The notes under the pieces are model-generated. The model searched no databases and was not told the origin of the DNA. It saw only the letters and a list, made by a program, of their open reading frames with translations. DNA of 64,000 nucleotides from Reticulitermes speratus (taxonomy: Eukaryota > Arthropoda > Insecta > Blattodea > Rhinotermitidae). Every line of letters begins with the position of its first letter. Position 1 is the stretch's first letter. The stretch spans positions 31,967,827-32,031,826 of the forward strand of contig JAJKFL010000007.1 in assembly GCA_021186555.1 (NCBI GenBank), in the 5' to 3' direction. Below, in pieces: positions 1 through 11,284 of the stretch. Position numbers and translations under genes: made by a program.

Positions 1-50
1 GCGAGCGGCCACAGACCCACGCCTTAGACCGCACGGTCACTGGGATCGGC
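1..50 (-). repeat. SINE-A head fragment (tRNA-like), cut by window start
   Basis: Reverse complement of the head of a tRNA-derived SINE seen several more times here (for example 23210 and 24868). The box A-like GCGGTCTAAGGC is recognisable. It abuts a SINE-B piece at about base 51, so it probably inserted into that SINE. The rest lies outside the window. Confidence 0.75.
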
Positions 51-103
51 TTCGATCCCCGGACCGTCCAGCCCTTAGCGAGTCACTATACAATTTTGAA
101 CAT
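51..103 (-). repeat. SINE-B head fragment
   Basis: Matches the reverse complement of the head of the SINE-B copy at 15443-15723 (box B GGGGATCGAA, then the part running to the tRNA-like 5' end). It is broken by the neighbouring SINE-A. Confidence 0.7.
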
Positions 104-1401
104 TTCGAGTAGTCAATAAATGTAATTATTTTGTAAGTGTTGTACAATTAACATATTGCCCGTGGTGTCAACTGGCTTTTGCACCAACCTGTATTTGCTT
201 TTTGATTTCGTTTTAAGAAACGTGTTCGACATGTCTTGAATTTTAAAACGAATTTTTTTTTATTATTTTAAAAATACTATTTACCTGCACGTGGCCACGT
301 AAGTACTGGTTTGTTTGCTAGATCACATTATTTTGAACGTAGGCAATCCTGAAAAGCGTTACTGTTTGGATAGAGGCATGTTGTGTTAATTAGGAACTAC
401 TGTGGACGTTCTCTTTAATTGCGATTTGTTTTACGTGTTAACAGTAAGGTCTACACGTTCTGCTACCGGTGATTCCTACAGGCCATTTACGGCCTTTGAT
501 GTCGAGAGTTTGTAGCTGTACTTTTGCCTTTCACAACTCAGTAAAATGGTAAAGAGCCTTATAAGGAGCTATTAATATTCAAACTGCCCTTACGTAATAA
601 ATTGGTCATAAACAATGTTGTCCTTGCAAGCTGAGTCTACATATTTCATTCATCATTTCAATATTTGAACTAGCTTTCAGGTAGCCGTAGTAAATTTTTC
701 AGGTTTATTGATTTTTGGTTTTCCCAAATGACGCTTTATCAAGTGAATATTTTAATAGTGATTTAGTGATTTTGAGTGATAACTTGGGGAAATGTGCGAC
801 AGAAGCAGTTGTGGCTGATTTTAATATGTCATCTGAAAGAGAGACAGAAGAGAACCACGATCTGCAGTCATAGTTACATATAGTGGGGTTTAGAATCGAA
901 CCCGGATTCCTCAGAATATGAAACAGGTACACGTAAAACTACACCAGAATTTTCAAAAGTTTTTCGTAATTAGTTTTCATTTTCTCTGGATCAGGTTGGA
1001 AATGGGTTTGGTGTAATTCAAGGTAATGCAGTTATGCTGTTTCTTTTACTTGACATTCAACTTTTACTACTGTGTTATCTAAGTTTGTGTTAATAGTACT
1101 AGTTAGCAAGTGACGGCCTTCGGAATTGTGCGCAGCGATCTGAAGTTCTGCCAAGAAAGTGGTCGTCGTACGCGTGTGGCAATTTATGATTTCGAGGAAT
1201 TAGATCATCAGCATGTTAAGTCATTATTATTTATATATATATATATATATATATAACGTCATATTTAAAACGACTGATTGACACGGCAATCCTTAGGTAC
1301 CCAATTCAAAACTAGGCTGTAAAAACGAGTACCTTGACAAGTTTTCTTTTCTCCTTTTATCAGTTCTATTATTATTCATTCCGTGCATTGCGTCCGCAGT
1401 G
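104..1401. other. No gene recognised
   Basis: AT-rich sequence with short open frames only. It contains an (AT)n microsatellite at about 1229-1254. I saw no coding or transposon signature. Confidence 0.5.
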
Positions 1402-2112
1402 ATTCACATGTACCAATATATGCACATAACAGGAATCAAAAGTCACACAAAGCTTTTACCCTCCTACATGTTTCGGCGATTAAATTTCCATCTTCAGGGA
1501 GATCTAAGTAAAAAGGAATACATAACACCATTACACTAATCTCTTTTGTACAATACTAAAATATTAAAACTGTAAACTGTGCAGAAGAGCAGCCATAAAA
1601 TACTATGATTATTACAGTGTTTATACGTTGCTTAGTTAAAATTTAAAGTTTTTACAGTACGTGAAGTCATGTGCATACAAACATCTAGAATTAACGTGTT
1701 CGATCCAAAAGTATCTCAAGGCCTTGTGACGTGTACTGGTGTGTACTTTGCAACACGATCCTACTTAGTACACATCAGTACACGTCATAAGGACTTGAGA
1801 TACTTTTGGATCGAACACGTTAATTCTAGATGTTTGTATGCACATGACTTCACGTACTGTAAAAACTTTAAATTTTAACTAAGCAACGTATAAACACTGT
1901 AATAATCATAGTATTTTATGGCTGCTCTTCTGCACAGTTTACAGTTTTAATATTTTAGTATTGTACAAAAGAGATTAGTGTAATGGTGTTATGTATTCCT
2001 TTTTACTTAGATCTCCCTGAAGATGGCAATTTAATCGCCGAAACATGTAGGAGGTTACAAGCTTTGTGTGACTTTTGATTCCTGTTATGTGCATATATTG
2101 GTACATGTGAAT
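1402..2112. mobile_element. Long foldback element, 346-bp arms, 19-nt loop
   Basis: Positions 1402-1747 are repeated as reverse complement at 1767-2112 with few mismatches, leaving a loop of about 19 nt. Each arm carries the CTGAAGATG / hairpin / CCGAAACATG signature (minus strand about 1465-1499, plus strand 2017-2052). In the plus-strand copy the inner stem pairs GGC with GCC; in the other arm one stem side is mutated. No protein is encoded: a 69-codon frame across the loop is a by-product. The AT-rich tandem array starts about 55 bp after the right arm. It may be a foldback or MITE-like element, or two tail-to-tail copies of a Penelope-like terminal repeat; the class is not settled. Confidence 0.85.
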
Positions 2113-2164
2113 GATTTATTTTATCAGTGTTTGGATTCTCCTTTGCTTCCTTCAACACCCGTTT

Positions 2165-3500
2165 GGATTCATTGATCACAGTTATGTCTTATATCATATT
2201 ATCATGTCATGTCATATCATATATCATATGTCATATTATCATGTCATATATCCCATATATATCATATAATGTCATATATCATATTATCATGTCATATATC
2301 CCATATATATCATATAATGTCATATATCATATTATCTTGTCATGTCATATCATATATCATATTATCGTATCATATATAACATATATCATACAATGTCATA
2401 TATCATTATCATGTCATGTCATATCGTATGTCATATAATGTCATATCATATATCATATTATAATGTCATATCTTTTATATTATATACCATATATATCATA
2501 TAATGTCATATCATATTTATCATGTTATATCTTATATCATAGCATATATCATATTATCATGTCATATCATATACCATATATATATAATGTCATATATCAT
2601 ATTATCATGTCATATCGTATATCATATGGTATATATCATATTGTATATAACATATAATGTCATATTATATATCATATTATCATGCATGTCATATCATATC
2701 ATATATCATATCGTATATATCATATTGTATATATCATGCCACGTCATATCATATATCATATCGTATATATCATATTGTATATATCATGCCACGTCATATC
2801 ATATATCATATCGTATATATCATATTGTATATATCATGCCACGTCATGTCATTATATCATATCGTATATATCATATTTATATATCATGCCACTTCATATC
2901 ATATATCATATTGTATATATCATGCCACGTCATATCATATATCATATCATATATATCATATTGTATATATCATGCCACGTCATATCATATCATATCGTAT
3001 ATATCATATTGTATATATCATGCCACGTCATGTCATATATCATATCGTATATATCATATTGTATATATCATGCCACGTCATGTCATATATCATATCGTAT
3101 AGATCATATTTTATATATCATGCCACTTCATATCATATATCATATTGTATATATCATGCCACGTCATATCATATATCATATCATATATATCATATTGTAT
3201 ATATCATGCCACGTCATATCATATATCATATCGTATATATCATATTGTATATATCATGCCACGTCATATCATATATCATATCGTATATATCATATTGTAT
3301 ATATCATGCCACGTCATATCATATATCATATCGTATATATCATATTGTATATATCATGCCACGTCATGTCATATATCATATCGTATATATCATATTTTAT
3401 ATATCATGCCACGTCATATCATATATCATATTGTATATATCATGCCACGTCATATCGTATATATCATATCATATATATCATATTGTATATATCATGTAAT
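2165..3500. repeat. AT-rich tandem array, 50-bp unit in its right part
   Basis: From about 2700 to 3490 the unit is 50 bp (TATCATGCCACGTCATATC recurs at 2741, 2791 and onward). The left part (2165-2690) is a less regular relative built from TCATA-like words. Occasional units are shorter. All three plus-strand frames stay open for long stretches only because the unit lacks stops. Confidence 0.93.
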
Positions 3501-3594
3501 GTCATACATATCGTTTCACAATGAGCGCTGTGTGCATTTCAATAGCCTTATAAAGTAATGAACAATTGAAGCAGAAATTGAAGAATGGTAAAAA

Positions 3595-3670
3595 AGATAA
3601 AGTTGTCCGTGTCCATGCCGTGAAGGCGTGTAGGGGAAATGAAGGTAGCTACACTCTTCACCGCTTAAAA
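3595..3670 (-). repeat. Possible SINE-B 3' fragment
   Basis: CATGCCGTGAAGGCGTGTAG followed by a text like the SINE-B 3' part in reverse. Short and diverged. Confidence 0.35.
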
Positions 3671-3852
3671 CTCTTCCTACCCAAGTATTGATAAGCTGAA
3701 GATAGCGAATCTGAAAGTGGCATATCATGGCGTGGCGTCCATATTGAATTTTACTAAAACTGGACAAATTATGTTAAATTAAGCCTGTAATGCAGTGTGG
3801 TGTCCGTATTGCTGAGCATATCTCTCAACAGTAGTTTATGGTACACAAGAAA

Positions 3853-4065
3853 TGGGCCGTGCCGTGGCCGAAGCGCCGTTAGACGCCGGACTCTCACCAC
3901 GGACGCCCGTGTTCGTTTCCTGGCTATTTCATGTGGGATTTGTGGTTGAAAAGGTGGTACTTGGACAGATTTTTCTCCGACTACTTCGGTTTCTCCTCTG
4001 TCAGTATAATTCCACCAATGCCCTTTAATAATATTCTTATCAGAAGGACAAACGGGTGAAGTTGG
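3853..4065 (+). repeat. SINE-D copy, diverged
   Basis: Starts GGGCCGTGCCGTGGCCGAAG and runs through the SINE-D body (GTGGGATTTGTGGTTGAAAA, then the TTTTTCTCCGA block) as in the better copy at 52737-53020. It is truncated at the 3' end. An antisense 102-codon frame overlapping it is not a gene. Confidence 0.75.
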
Positions 4066-4970
4066 GAAACCTTCCAATAAAGCAATGGTATTTCAGATAT
4101 TGTGGAGCGCTGGACAGAAAGGTACTTTCAATTTGTTCTTTTTAATCTTCAAAGATTTAATTAAGAACAGGGAAAACTTTATTTTGCCCATAATTTAATA
4201 TGAATGTTAAGTAGTTTCTATTTTAAATTGGGTTTAATGTGCGCCTTAACACCTAGAGAATTTTATTCACAGACTGGCAAAACGTGTTTGAGTCATTTAA
4301 TAGTTAAACAGGTCTTATACTTTATTAGACGGTCTACAAAGCTTGTTCAGTCAGTTCGAATTGTTGATTTTTGTTTAAATATTTCTGAGAGACAGAATTT
4401 GTCTCTCGAGCCTGTCCAGCTGCTGTTTACCTCGAAAAAAAATTTATTTGGCCAAAGAATAAAAAAATTATTCCTCATCCCTGATCTAACTGATGCATGA
4501 CCACCATAGAGAGGGACATAGGTCGCTGTTGTCCGTAGCCGGACTTGTGCTCCAGTTTGCTGTGAAATATCTCGCACCGGCAAGAGATGAAAGTTGCAGC
4601 TGTCTGTCTGTCTACTGGCCTGCCCAAGTCACATTTGTGACAGTATCGTTACTGGCAGCAGCCTACTTTCCCACCCAACTCTTACAAGGCGAAGAGAATG
4701 ACAATGGACAGTTTGGAGTGAACTGCAGTAGAATGCTTCTCATTGTGGTTTTACATAACACATTGATTTCAAACTTAAGAGATAGAGAAAGTAGAAGGAG
4801 AATGTACAATATTACGTAAGAAGGCGCTTCTAATGTTATTCCATGATTAAATTAAAGCCGGCAGGATGGGAGTGACCCTCTGTCAACAGTGAGACATGTG
4901 TATAAATATTTCTATTTGAAAACCTCAAGGATGATCTTACTTCAAAGAAATTGATTATTTGTAGCAACAG
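4066..4970. other. No gene recognised
   Basis: Unique-looking sequence with two overlapping open frames of about 100 codons (4204-4500 and 4493-4819) that show no motif I recognise and no splice context that would support them. Confidence 0.5.
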
Positions 4971-5436
4971 ATGCACTAAGACAGTTTTTTCACTGTTTTC
5001 TTTATTATAAGGATGCCCCAATATGCATTTCGGCAGTTATTCTGCCATCCTCAGGGTGTATTTTAAGTGAGTTTTTACATAGATCAATTCTTTGGTTACG
5101 TCATAACAGTGAGTCAGTATTTTATAATACACGCTGAAAATAGGACCACGCTGCCATTAATTAATAATTATACTATACAGGGTGGTATAATATACTACTT
5201 GATTTTATTGTAATTTTAAAATTTAATAACTTTTAGCAGCTTAACAATACCACTAGTTATACAAAAATTTTATACGATGTGGTAACAAATACTGACTCAC
5301 TGTTATGACGTAACTAAAGAATTGGTCTATGTAAAAACTCACTTAAAATACCCCCTGATGATGGCAAATAATTGCCGAAATGCTATTGGGGCATCCTTAT
5401 AATAAAGAAAACAGTGAAAAAACTGTCTTAGTGCAT
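4971..5436. mobile_element. Foldback element with hairpin-core signature in both arms
   Basis: Arms 4971-5121 and 5288-5436 are reverse complements with scattered differences; the 166-bp centre is AT-rich. The signature occurs on the minus strand at about 5021-5055 (CTGAGGATG, stem GGCAG/CTGCC, then GAAATGC) and on the plus strand at 5355-5384 (CTGATGATG, stem GGCA/TGCC, GAAATGC). The stems differ between arms but both pair. No coding capacity. Confidence 0.82.
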
Positions 5437-5622
5437 TTGTTGGTACAAATAATTAATTATAAAAAGATGCACTGTGAATATAAAGTGAAATTCAAAGAAA
5501 TATGACAGAGAAACATGGCCGGTTTTCTGGGTCCAGTGCGAAAATAAATTTGGGGAAACTACCTACGTATAGTCCTGGCCTGACAATGTGGATAAAGCAA
5601 TATAGGCATTTACATAAAAATA

Positions 5623-5817
5623 TATACAAAATCGGTTATAACGTCATGAAAGGGGCTGAATATTTTGTGTCGTTATAAACGAGTGTTGTTATAACCGAGT
5701 AGTTTAATGTTATGGTTAACAGTGAAGAATTAGTTGGTACCACAGAATATCTGACGTTATAGGCGAGGTGTCGTATAAACCGATGTCGTTATAACCGGGT
5801 CTGACTGTGTAAGTCTA
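5623..5817 (-). mobile_element. Pogo-like MITE, 190-bp family
   Basis: Same sequence as 12747-12933 and 25256-25440 in opposite orientation: CGGTTATAAC near one end, ATAACCGGGTCTGACTG at the other, with a GTCGTTATAAACGA interior. The left terminus is diverged. Termini of the CAGTC...GACTG type with TA targets are usual for pogo/Tigger-like Tc1-mariner elements. Confidence 0.75.
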
Positions 5818-6294
5818 TTTGAGACAAAATCTGAAGTACAACTGGATTTTGGCTTCCCCTGTCACATGTGGTGTAAGACGATGCAACCGCATAGACCGCT
5901 GTATCCCTGCACAGATGGATAATATTAACATAGATTTTGTACAAACAGGACGGTAAGGTGTGAATTGGCTTCAGTTAGCTCAGGTTGTGATTCAGTGAGG
6001 AACTTCTGTGAGCATGCAAATGATATTTCGTGTCTGTTTTCACAACGAAATTTAGTGAATATTTGATACTTTTCCGCTTTAATGCATGTTGAGGCACTAC
6101 TATGCCATCTTCAGGCGAAAATCTTTTGTCCTTTCTACATGATTTGCAGGAAGAAAATTTGTCGGTTATACAGTGAAACTTAGAGCCGACTTCCGCCTGA
6201 ACAATATTCAGTCGCCATGAATGTGGGGGCAGTAGGTTACTCCGAAAACGTCAAAAAAACCAAGTACACTACACGATACAAAAAATCCAAAATA
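5818..6294. other. No gene recognised; one degenerate motif
   Basis: A decayed version of the CTGAAGATGGC signature lies on the minus strand at about 6097-6115, with CAACATGC nearby but no intact GAAAC block. Otherwise nothing recognised. Confidence 0.4.
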
Positions 6295-6320
6295 CGAGGT
6301 CTGTCCAAAAAGTATCCGAC
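6295..6320. repeat. Mariner left terminal inverted repeat
   Basis: 26 bp that pairs with 7601-7626 with one mismatch, directly next to a TA dinucleotide. Confidence 0.92.
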
Positions 6321-6365
6321 CTTGGGCCGGGAAAAAACAGTTCTGTATCTGGGTGGTTACAATAC

Positions 6366-7421
6366 CTAATCCCCTTCAAAGTAGGCCCCTTGTGACTCCA
6401 CACACTTAGCCCAGCGGTCCTTCCATCGATGGAAGCAATTCTGGAAGGCTTGTTTTGGAATGGCGTGCAGCTGCGCCGTCGCGTTCTGTATGATGTCCTC
6501 GCGGCTGTCAAAACGGGAGCCTTTTAGCGGTGTCTTCAATCTCGGGAACAGCCAGAAATCACAAGGAGCCATGTCAGGAGAGTAGGGAGCCTGGCGAACT
6601 TGCGGAATGCCGTGCTTAGCCAGGAAACCCTGGATCAGGTGTGATGAATGAGCTGGGGCATTGTCATGATGCAGCTGCCAGTTGCGTGCGTCCCACAGCT
6701 CCGGTCTCTTGCGCCGAACTGCATCACGAAGATGACGAAGGACTTCTTGGTAGTACTCCTTATTAACAGTTTGGCCTAGTGGTGCGTACTCATGATGCAC
6801 AACACCCCGGTAATCGAAGAAAACAGTCAGTATCACCTTCACATTGCTCCGAACGTGTCGTGCTTTTTTGGGCCTCGGGGATGTTGGATGCTTCCATTGT
6901 GACGACTGGACCTTGGTTTCCGGGTCATACCCGTACACCCACGACTCGTCACCAGTGATCACAGTCTTCAGGAACTCAGGATCCCTGTTGGCGCACTCCA
7001 GCATGTCCTGCGCGACCTCAAGGCGGAGTTGTTGCTGCTCCGGCGAAAGCAGCTTGGGCACAAATTTTGCCGCCACTCTTCGCATGCCCACATCCTCAGT
7101 TAAAATCGTGTTTGCGGAACCTCTGCTGATCCCAACCTCATCAGCAATTTCCCGGACGGTCAAACGACGGTCCTCCATGACCAATGTCCGCACTTTGTCA
7201 ATGACATCAGCATTTCGGCTCGTTGACGGTCTCCCGGAACGCTGGTCACTGTCCGCCGACATGCGGCCATCTTTAAAGCGGTTGAACCACTCTTGAATTT
7301 GAGTGACCCCCATTGCATCATCACCGAAAGCCTGCTGAATTTTGCGGATTGTTTCCGCTTGGGTATCCCCAAGTTTCTGACAAAACTTGATGCAGTATCG
7401 CTGCTCCAAACATTCTGTCAT
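6366..7421 (-). CDS. Mariner transposase, 351 aa, D,D34D
   Basis: Uninterrupted frame of 351 codons from ATG at 7421, close to the usual mariner length of about 345-350. Residues 1-110 look like the paired helix-turn-helix DNA-binding region, with RSGRPSTSR as the linker and TVREIADEVGISRGSANTIL as the second helix-turn-helix. The catalytic triad is visible: first Asp in TGDESWVYGYD, second in HHDNAPAH, third in SPDMAPCDFWLFP, with 34 residues between the second and third, which defines mariner rather than Tc1 (D34E). The WVPHEL linker motif is present only as a degenerate FVPKLL. The protein should bind the terminal repeats in the nucleus and cut and paste the element at TA. No introns are needed. 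Open frames on the opposite strand are shadows. I do not assign a subfamily. Confidence 0.95.
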   Translation of the reverse strand: MTECLEQRYCIKFCQKLGDTQAETIRKIQQAFGDDAMGVTQIQEWFNRFKDGRMSADSDQRSGRPSTSRNADVIDKVRTLVMEDRRLTVREIADEVGISRGSANTILTEDVGMRRVAAKFVPKLLSPEQQQLRLEVAQDMLECANRDPEFLKTVITGDESWVYGYDPETKVQSSQWKHPTSPRPKKARHVRSNVKVILTVFFDYRGVVHHEYAPLGQTVNKEYYQEVLRHLRDAVRRKRPELWDARNWQLHHDNAPAHSSHLIQGFLAKHGIPQVRQAPYSPDMAPCDFWLFPRLKTPLKGSRFDSREDIIQNATAQLHAIPKQAFQNCFHRWKDRWAKCVESQGAYFEGD

Positions 7422-7600
7422 CTTGAGCGAAACGAGAATGCGACGAACACGTGTTACACCACTTCGCTATCTGACAGCGACAGACGCATCCGGCGGTGTT
7501 GCGAGGCAGCAAAAAATCAGGCATGCGCATGAAAGTCCCTTCTACCACTACGCTCAGTTTCCCCACCCTTTCGCCATTACTTACCGCGGGAAAAAATATA

Positions 7601-7626
7601 GTCGGATACTTTTTGGACAGCCCTCG
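7601..7626. repeat. Mariner right terminal inverted repeat
   Basis: Reverse complement of 6295-6320 with one mismatch; TA follows at 7627-7628. Confidence 0.92.
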
Positions 7627-7628
7627 TA

Positions 7629-8190
7629 GACCATCAAATGTGGTGATGTATTTGTGAAAGGCCACAAATGTTTCGTTCCACACCCATAAAAATTTATCAT
7701 AACAATCTTCCCAATCGGCATTAAATAACTACTTAGTTGAGAAGTAGTAGTCAAATGAGAATATGACAAATTCATGCGCGACTGTACACAACCAATTCAT
7801 TTGAATTAACTTTGTTAAATACAGTACAGTAGTTAAGAATGGCAAGTCGCAACTAGCATACACGTGTGTGTTTAACGGGACAGCCATATCAGAAACTCTT
7901 GCAACACATGCCAAGGACGTTTCGGCTAAATGATTTGAATTTCTAAATTTCACAAAAAGTGCTTATTCGAATGATAGTTAAAATTTATGTCAGTTGGCAA
8001 TGTTATAAAGTGTGTCACAGCTCGTCGCTTCTTGTGGTTCTGATAACATAACTAGTTCTTCCAGCTACGTGGAAAATGTGTCATTGCATTAAGGACACTT
8101 TCCTATAGATAACGTTAAGATAACAGATCAGTTTACAAATAATCTCGTTGAAAACTAGGATTAATCTGTATTACATATCGTCCTTATTTT
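7629..8190. other. No gene recognised
   Basis: AT-rich, short frames only. Confidence 0.5.
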
Positions 8191-8345
8191 GTAACACATC
8201 GCAGCCTGTCAGTTACACGGCTGTTCATTTACTGTTAATTTGAATAACATAGATGTCTCTTGCTAAAACCTAAGGTTTCAAAATCTCTGGTACCAAAACC
8301 TGGCTTTAGACATGGTACATTTTGTGCACCTCTCATCTTCGTAAC
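8191..8345. repeat. Left flank of an inverted duplication, nearly identical to 14094-14248
   Basis: About 155 bp next to SINE-C that matches the reverse complement of 14094-14248 with about two differences. The neighbouring SINE-C halves are more diverged. Not a SINE by itself: it has no promoter boxes. Confidence 0.85.
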
Positions 8346-8661
8346 TGGGGCACGCGGTGGCGCAGTTGGTTGAGGCACTGCGCTACAAACCTGAACGTCG
8401 CGGGTTCGATTCCCGATGGTGTCACTGGAATTTTTTATTGGCATAATCGTTCCGGTCGCACTGTGGCCCTGGGGTCGACTCAGCCTCTAACAGAAATGAG
8501 TACCAGGAAACTTTCCTGGGGGGTAAAGGCGGCCGGTGCGTAGGGCTGACAACCTTACCACTTTCATGTGCCGATTGTCTAAAAAACCTGGGAGCCTCAA
8601 CCTCCTGGAATCCTAAGGGTCTGTCAAGGCCTGTAATGGGGTTGCTTTACCTTTACCTTTC
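8346..8661 (+). repeat. SINE-C, full length, tRNA-derived
   Basis: Head with box A-like GGCGCAGTTGGTTGAGGCAC and box B GGGTTCGATTCCC, then a body also found at 13797, 15292 and 19813. The 3' end is a TTTACC-type simple repeat (GCTTTACCTTTACCTTT), shared with SINE-B. These SINEs are Pol III transcripts mobilised by a LINE in trans (known for the class). Confidence 0.9.
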
Positions 8662-9560
8662 TATAATATTTATAATTTTATTGTCTACTACCTTTCTTTT
8701 TATTCGCTTCCTATTTTTTTTTATTTTTTAAATAATTTTTTTGCTTCTAATTCTCATCTTCCTCTTCCTCCACCTCGTCTTCTGTTTCCTATTCACTGCC
8801 TCATTTCTCTTCCTCTTTTTTTTTAACTTATTTTTTTTTATCCCTTTCTCGCCTTTTTCTTCTTTCTGCCAGATATCAGTCCATCTTGACCCTCCGCGAA
8901 CCTTCACAGACTTCGCCTTTCATTTCGTACCAATTCTCTACAGGTCTCTCCTTTTCCTGCGACCCACCCAAGTCTACCTTTCATATGTCAGCCAATTGCG
9001 TAGAACGGCAGGTGCGTGAAACTGACCAGTCGCCTAAATTTTCTTGTGGTGTAAAAAGAATGTATGGAGTTTTGACACTGCGCCCCCGAGAAACGGCTTA
9101 ATTGCATAGGAACAGCTTGTTGTTCACGTCAATCTGAAGCAGATCCAAGGCCCCTGTCTGTTTACGCTAGCCGCAGCCACTCTGCACTCGCAAGGCCGTG
9201 GAAGTTCACAGCAGGATGAGAATAGATAAATTTGACATGCGGAAGAACACGAGGGCTAATCATTTCGCCAGTAATATGTTTGCGTTGTTTAATCACTGAT
9301 GATTTTTAAAACCTTCACAACATTTAGGGATGTCCAAACTAAACCTACAGAACATTGAATTTATCTTCAATGTTTTCTTCTTTCCCTTGCTTGCTTTCTT
9401 CTTGTTAGCTTTCCTCGCTGTATATTTCCCTTTCATTTTTATTCCCTTCCCGTATCTTTCTTCATCTCTTTATTTCCTTATCTGTTCTCGTGTCTGTTTC
9501 CGTATTTCTGTTCTTTATAATTTCAGATTTACGGCCTATTTTCACAGACCCTTAAGTACA
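8662..9560. other. Pyrimidine-rich stretches and a decayed SINE-B piece
   Basis: 8662-8880 and 9350-9490 are rich in T and C on the plus strand, which gives spurious Phe/Leu/Ser-rich frames. At about 8995-9085 the words resemble the SINE-B interior as at 27020-27090. No gene recognised. Confidence 0.5.
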
Positions 9561-9568
9561 ATTCTGAA

Positions 9569-9781
9569 TATATATGTTATGCAGACAAATGTACACTGTT
9601 TTATGTTATTTAACACGATTTTTATTAAATGTTGCCCAACATGTTTCTAGCCTAGAAAGGTTAGAAACATGTTGGGCAACATTTAATAAAAATCGTGTTA
9701 AATAACATAAAACAGTGTACATTTGTCTGCATAACATATATATAATTAAAAATGTACGGTACAAGTAACGTAAAGTTTACT
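9569..9781. mobile_element. Short foldback element with one 22-bp-type monomer at its right end
   Basis: Arms 9569-9654 and 9659-9744 form a near-perfect hairpin with a 4-nt loop. After the right arm comes a single ATGTACGGTACAAGTAACGT, which is the monomer of the array at 43676-45003. The 8-bp direct repeat ATTCTGAA at 9561-9568 and 9782-9789 brackets hairpin plus monomer and is a likely target-site duplication. Both arms carry GAAACATGTTG, the downstream half of the hairpin-core signature. This is the low-copy relative of the element at 43328-45012. Confidence 0.82.
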
Positions 9782-9789
9782 ATTCTGAA

Positions 9790-10752
9790 ATTCGTTTTTG
9801 TGTCTGATATTTGTTACAGATTACGAAATACTCCTTGGTTAGGATATCAGTTAATCATACGTAGGACTCCACGTCACAGATCAACATTCAAGGCTGACGT
9901 AACCTACGTTCAATTTACATCAATGTTTCTCCAGTCCATCGTAAATATTTTCGTGGAATTTAGTCGTTCTTGTGAAGCTAATGTTTTGCAGTATTCACCT
10001 TTATGAGATATTACGCTGCGTAGATTGATATTTAGTTACCGATGTTTCGGGAAAACCTACCGGTCCTATTTTCAAGAGTATGGAACCAGAAGTTTAATTT
10101 TCATGTTTAAAAGACCAGAACACTGGCCACTTTGCAAAGCACCGCTTTACATAAGAGTAAATGGAGATGCGTACAACTTCTCAGACACAGGTCATAGTAC
10201 GAAAAAAACTGGTTTATACTGTAAAAGATATGTCACTGATAATCACGGCTTGTATGTAAAACATTTTTCGATGCCCTGAGTGTAGGAGTCACAGGGGAAA
10301 ATGCGGCTGACTTTTTAGTGCGTGTGTGCGTGTGCGTGTGCGTGTGACTAATTTGCAACGTCAGACTTACTTTAGAACAAACATCACAATAAATTATATA
10401 CATAAATTAACAGAGCACGTGTTGAAAACATAATATTTCTTGTCACATAGCAGCACAAATTTTTCACTCTCGTTAATTAAAATACTTGATTTTAATGACG
10501 AAGTGTTAGAGGGGATTGGAAAGGAAATGTCCTTGATGTATTTTCTTTAAAAGTGTCGCACATTGGAAGTATCCACTTTCTGACGTGACCCTGGGTTCTA
10601 TTTCATTCTCCTTGCATTAAGTCTAACAGCAATATCCCTAAGGCCGTAAAGCAATATGCAGTATCTTATTCAGACAAGTTATTAGAAACATCAGTTAGCA
10701 ACACACGTGTTGGAATTTAAGGGGCATGTAACTATCTCCATTATCATCTATA
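9790..10752. other. No gene recognised; half-signature at 10030
   Basis: On the minus strand at about 10030-10075 there is GAAACATCGGTAAC preceded by a GAAAATAGG block, a probable decayed terminus like the one at 18460. A (GCGTGT)n microsatellite lies at 10318-10346. Short frames only. Confidence 0.45.
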
Positions 10753-11226
10753 ACTAATAACTAACTAACTAACTAACTACTCCATGGAGAAGAGTCCTTC
10801 TTGAGAAGCTAACAGTTCCTCAGCTAGTCAAGAAATTCCCCGCATTTTATGGAACCCGAAAGTTCATTACCGCATTCACAACAGCCCGCCACCTGTCCCT
10901 ATCCTGAGCCATATCAATCCAGTCCATGCTCCCACATCCCACTTCTTGAAGATGCATTTTAATATTATCCTCCCATCTACGCCTGGGTCTTCCAATTGGT
11001 CTCCTTCCCTCAGGTCTCCCCACCAAAATCCTGTATGCAACTCTCCCCTTACCCATACGTGCTACATGCCCCTCCCACCTCATTCTTCTTGATTTGATCA
11101 CCCGAAAAATATTTGGTGATGAGTACAGATTATTAAGTTCCTCGTTATGTAGTCTTCTCCACTCCCCTGTTACCCCCGTCCCTCTTAGGCCCAAATATCC
11201 CCCTCAGCACCCTATTCTCGAACACC
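10753..11226 (-). pseudogene. LINE 3' fragment, family 2, (TTAG)n tail
   Basis: The minus strand encodes the C-terminus of a non-LTR reverse-transcriptase polyprotein: [39 protein letters not shown], then [20 protein letters not shown] and a stop at 10847. The frame can be followed from about 11190; a one-base shift near 11188 separates it from upstream residues ([12 protein letters not shown]). After the stop comes a short conserved 3' UTR and a (TTAG)n tail at 10753-10780. The copy is heavily 5'-truncated, as is usual for LINEs. Other copies of this tail lie at 23492, 29935, 45470 and 55355. Confidence 0.88.
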
Positions 11227-11284
11227 CTCACCTATACTTTACGTTATATTGACCGTGCATTCTATAGCAATTTATAGTCATATA

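Larger units (their letters stand above)
6295..7626 (-). mobile_element. Mariner transposon, apparently complete
   Basis: The 1,332-bp element is flanked by TA at 6293-6294 and 7627-7628. Its inverted termini run 26 bp, start CGAGG(T/G)CTGTCCAAAAAG on both ends and differ at one position. A single uninterrupted transposase frame fills most of it. The GC content is visibly higher than in the AT-rich flanks, as expected for a recent arrival. Known for the family: cut-and-paste movement into TA dinucleotides by a D,D34D transposase. Whether it is active cannot be told from one copy. Confidence 0.96.

Noticed and set aside
705-932. 75-codon minus-strand frame near the window start
   Set aside because: No motif, and the length is within chance expectation for this composition.
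4204-4819. Two adjacent frames of about 100 codons as host exons
   Set aside because: No domain, no clear splice sites and opposite-strand overlap; not supported.
6844-7532. Plus-strand frames of 150 and 79 codons
   Set aside because: Antisense shadows of the mariner transposase.
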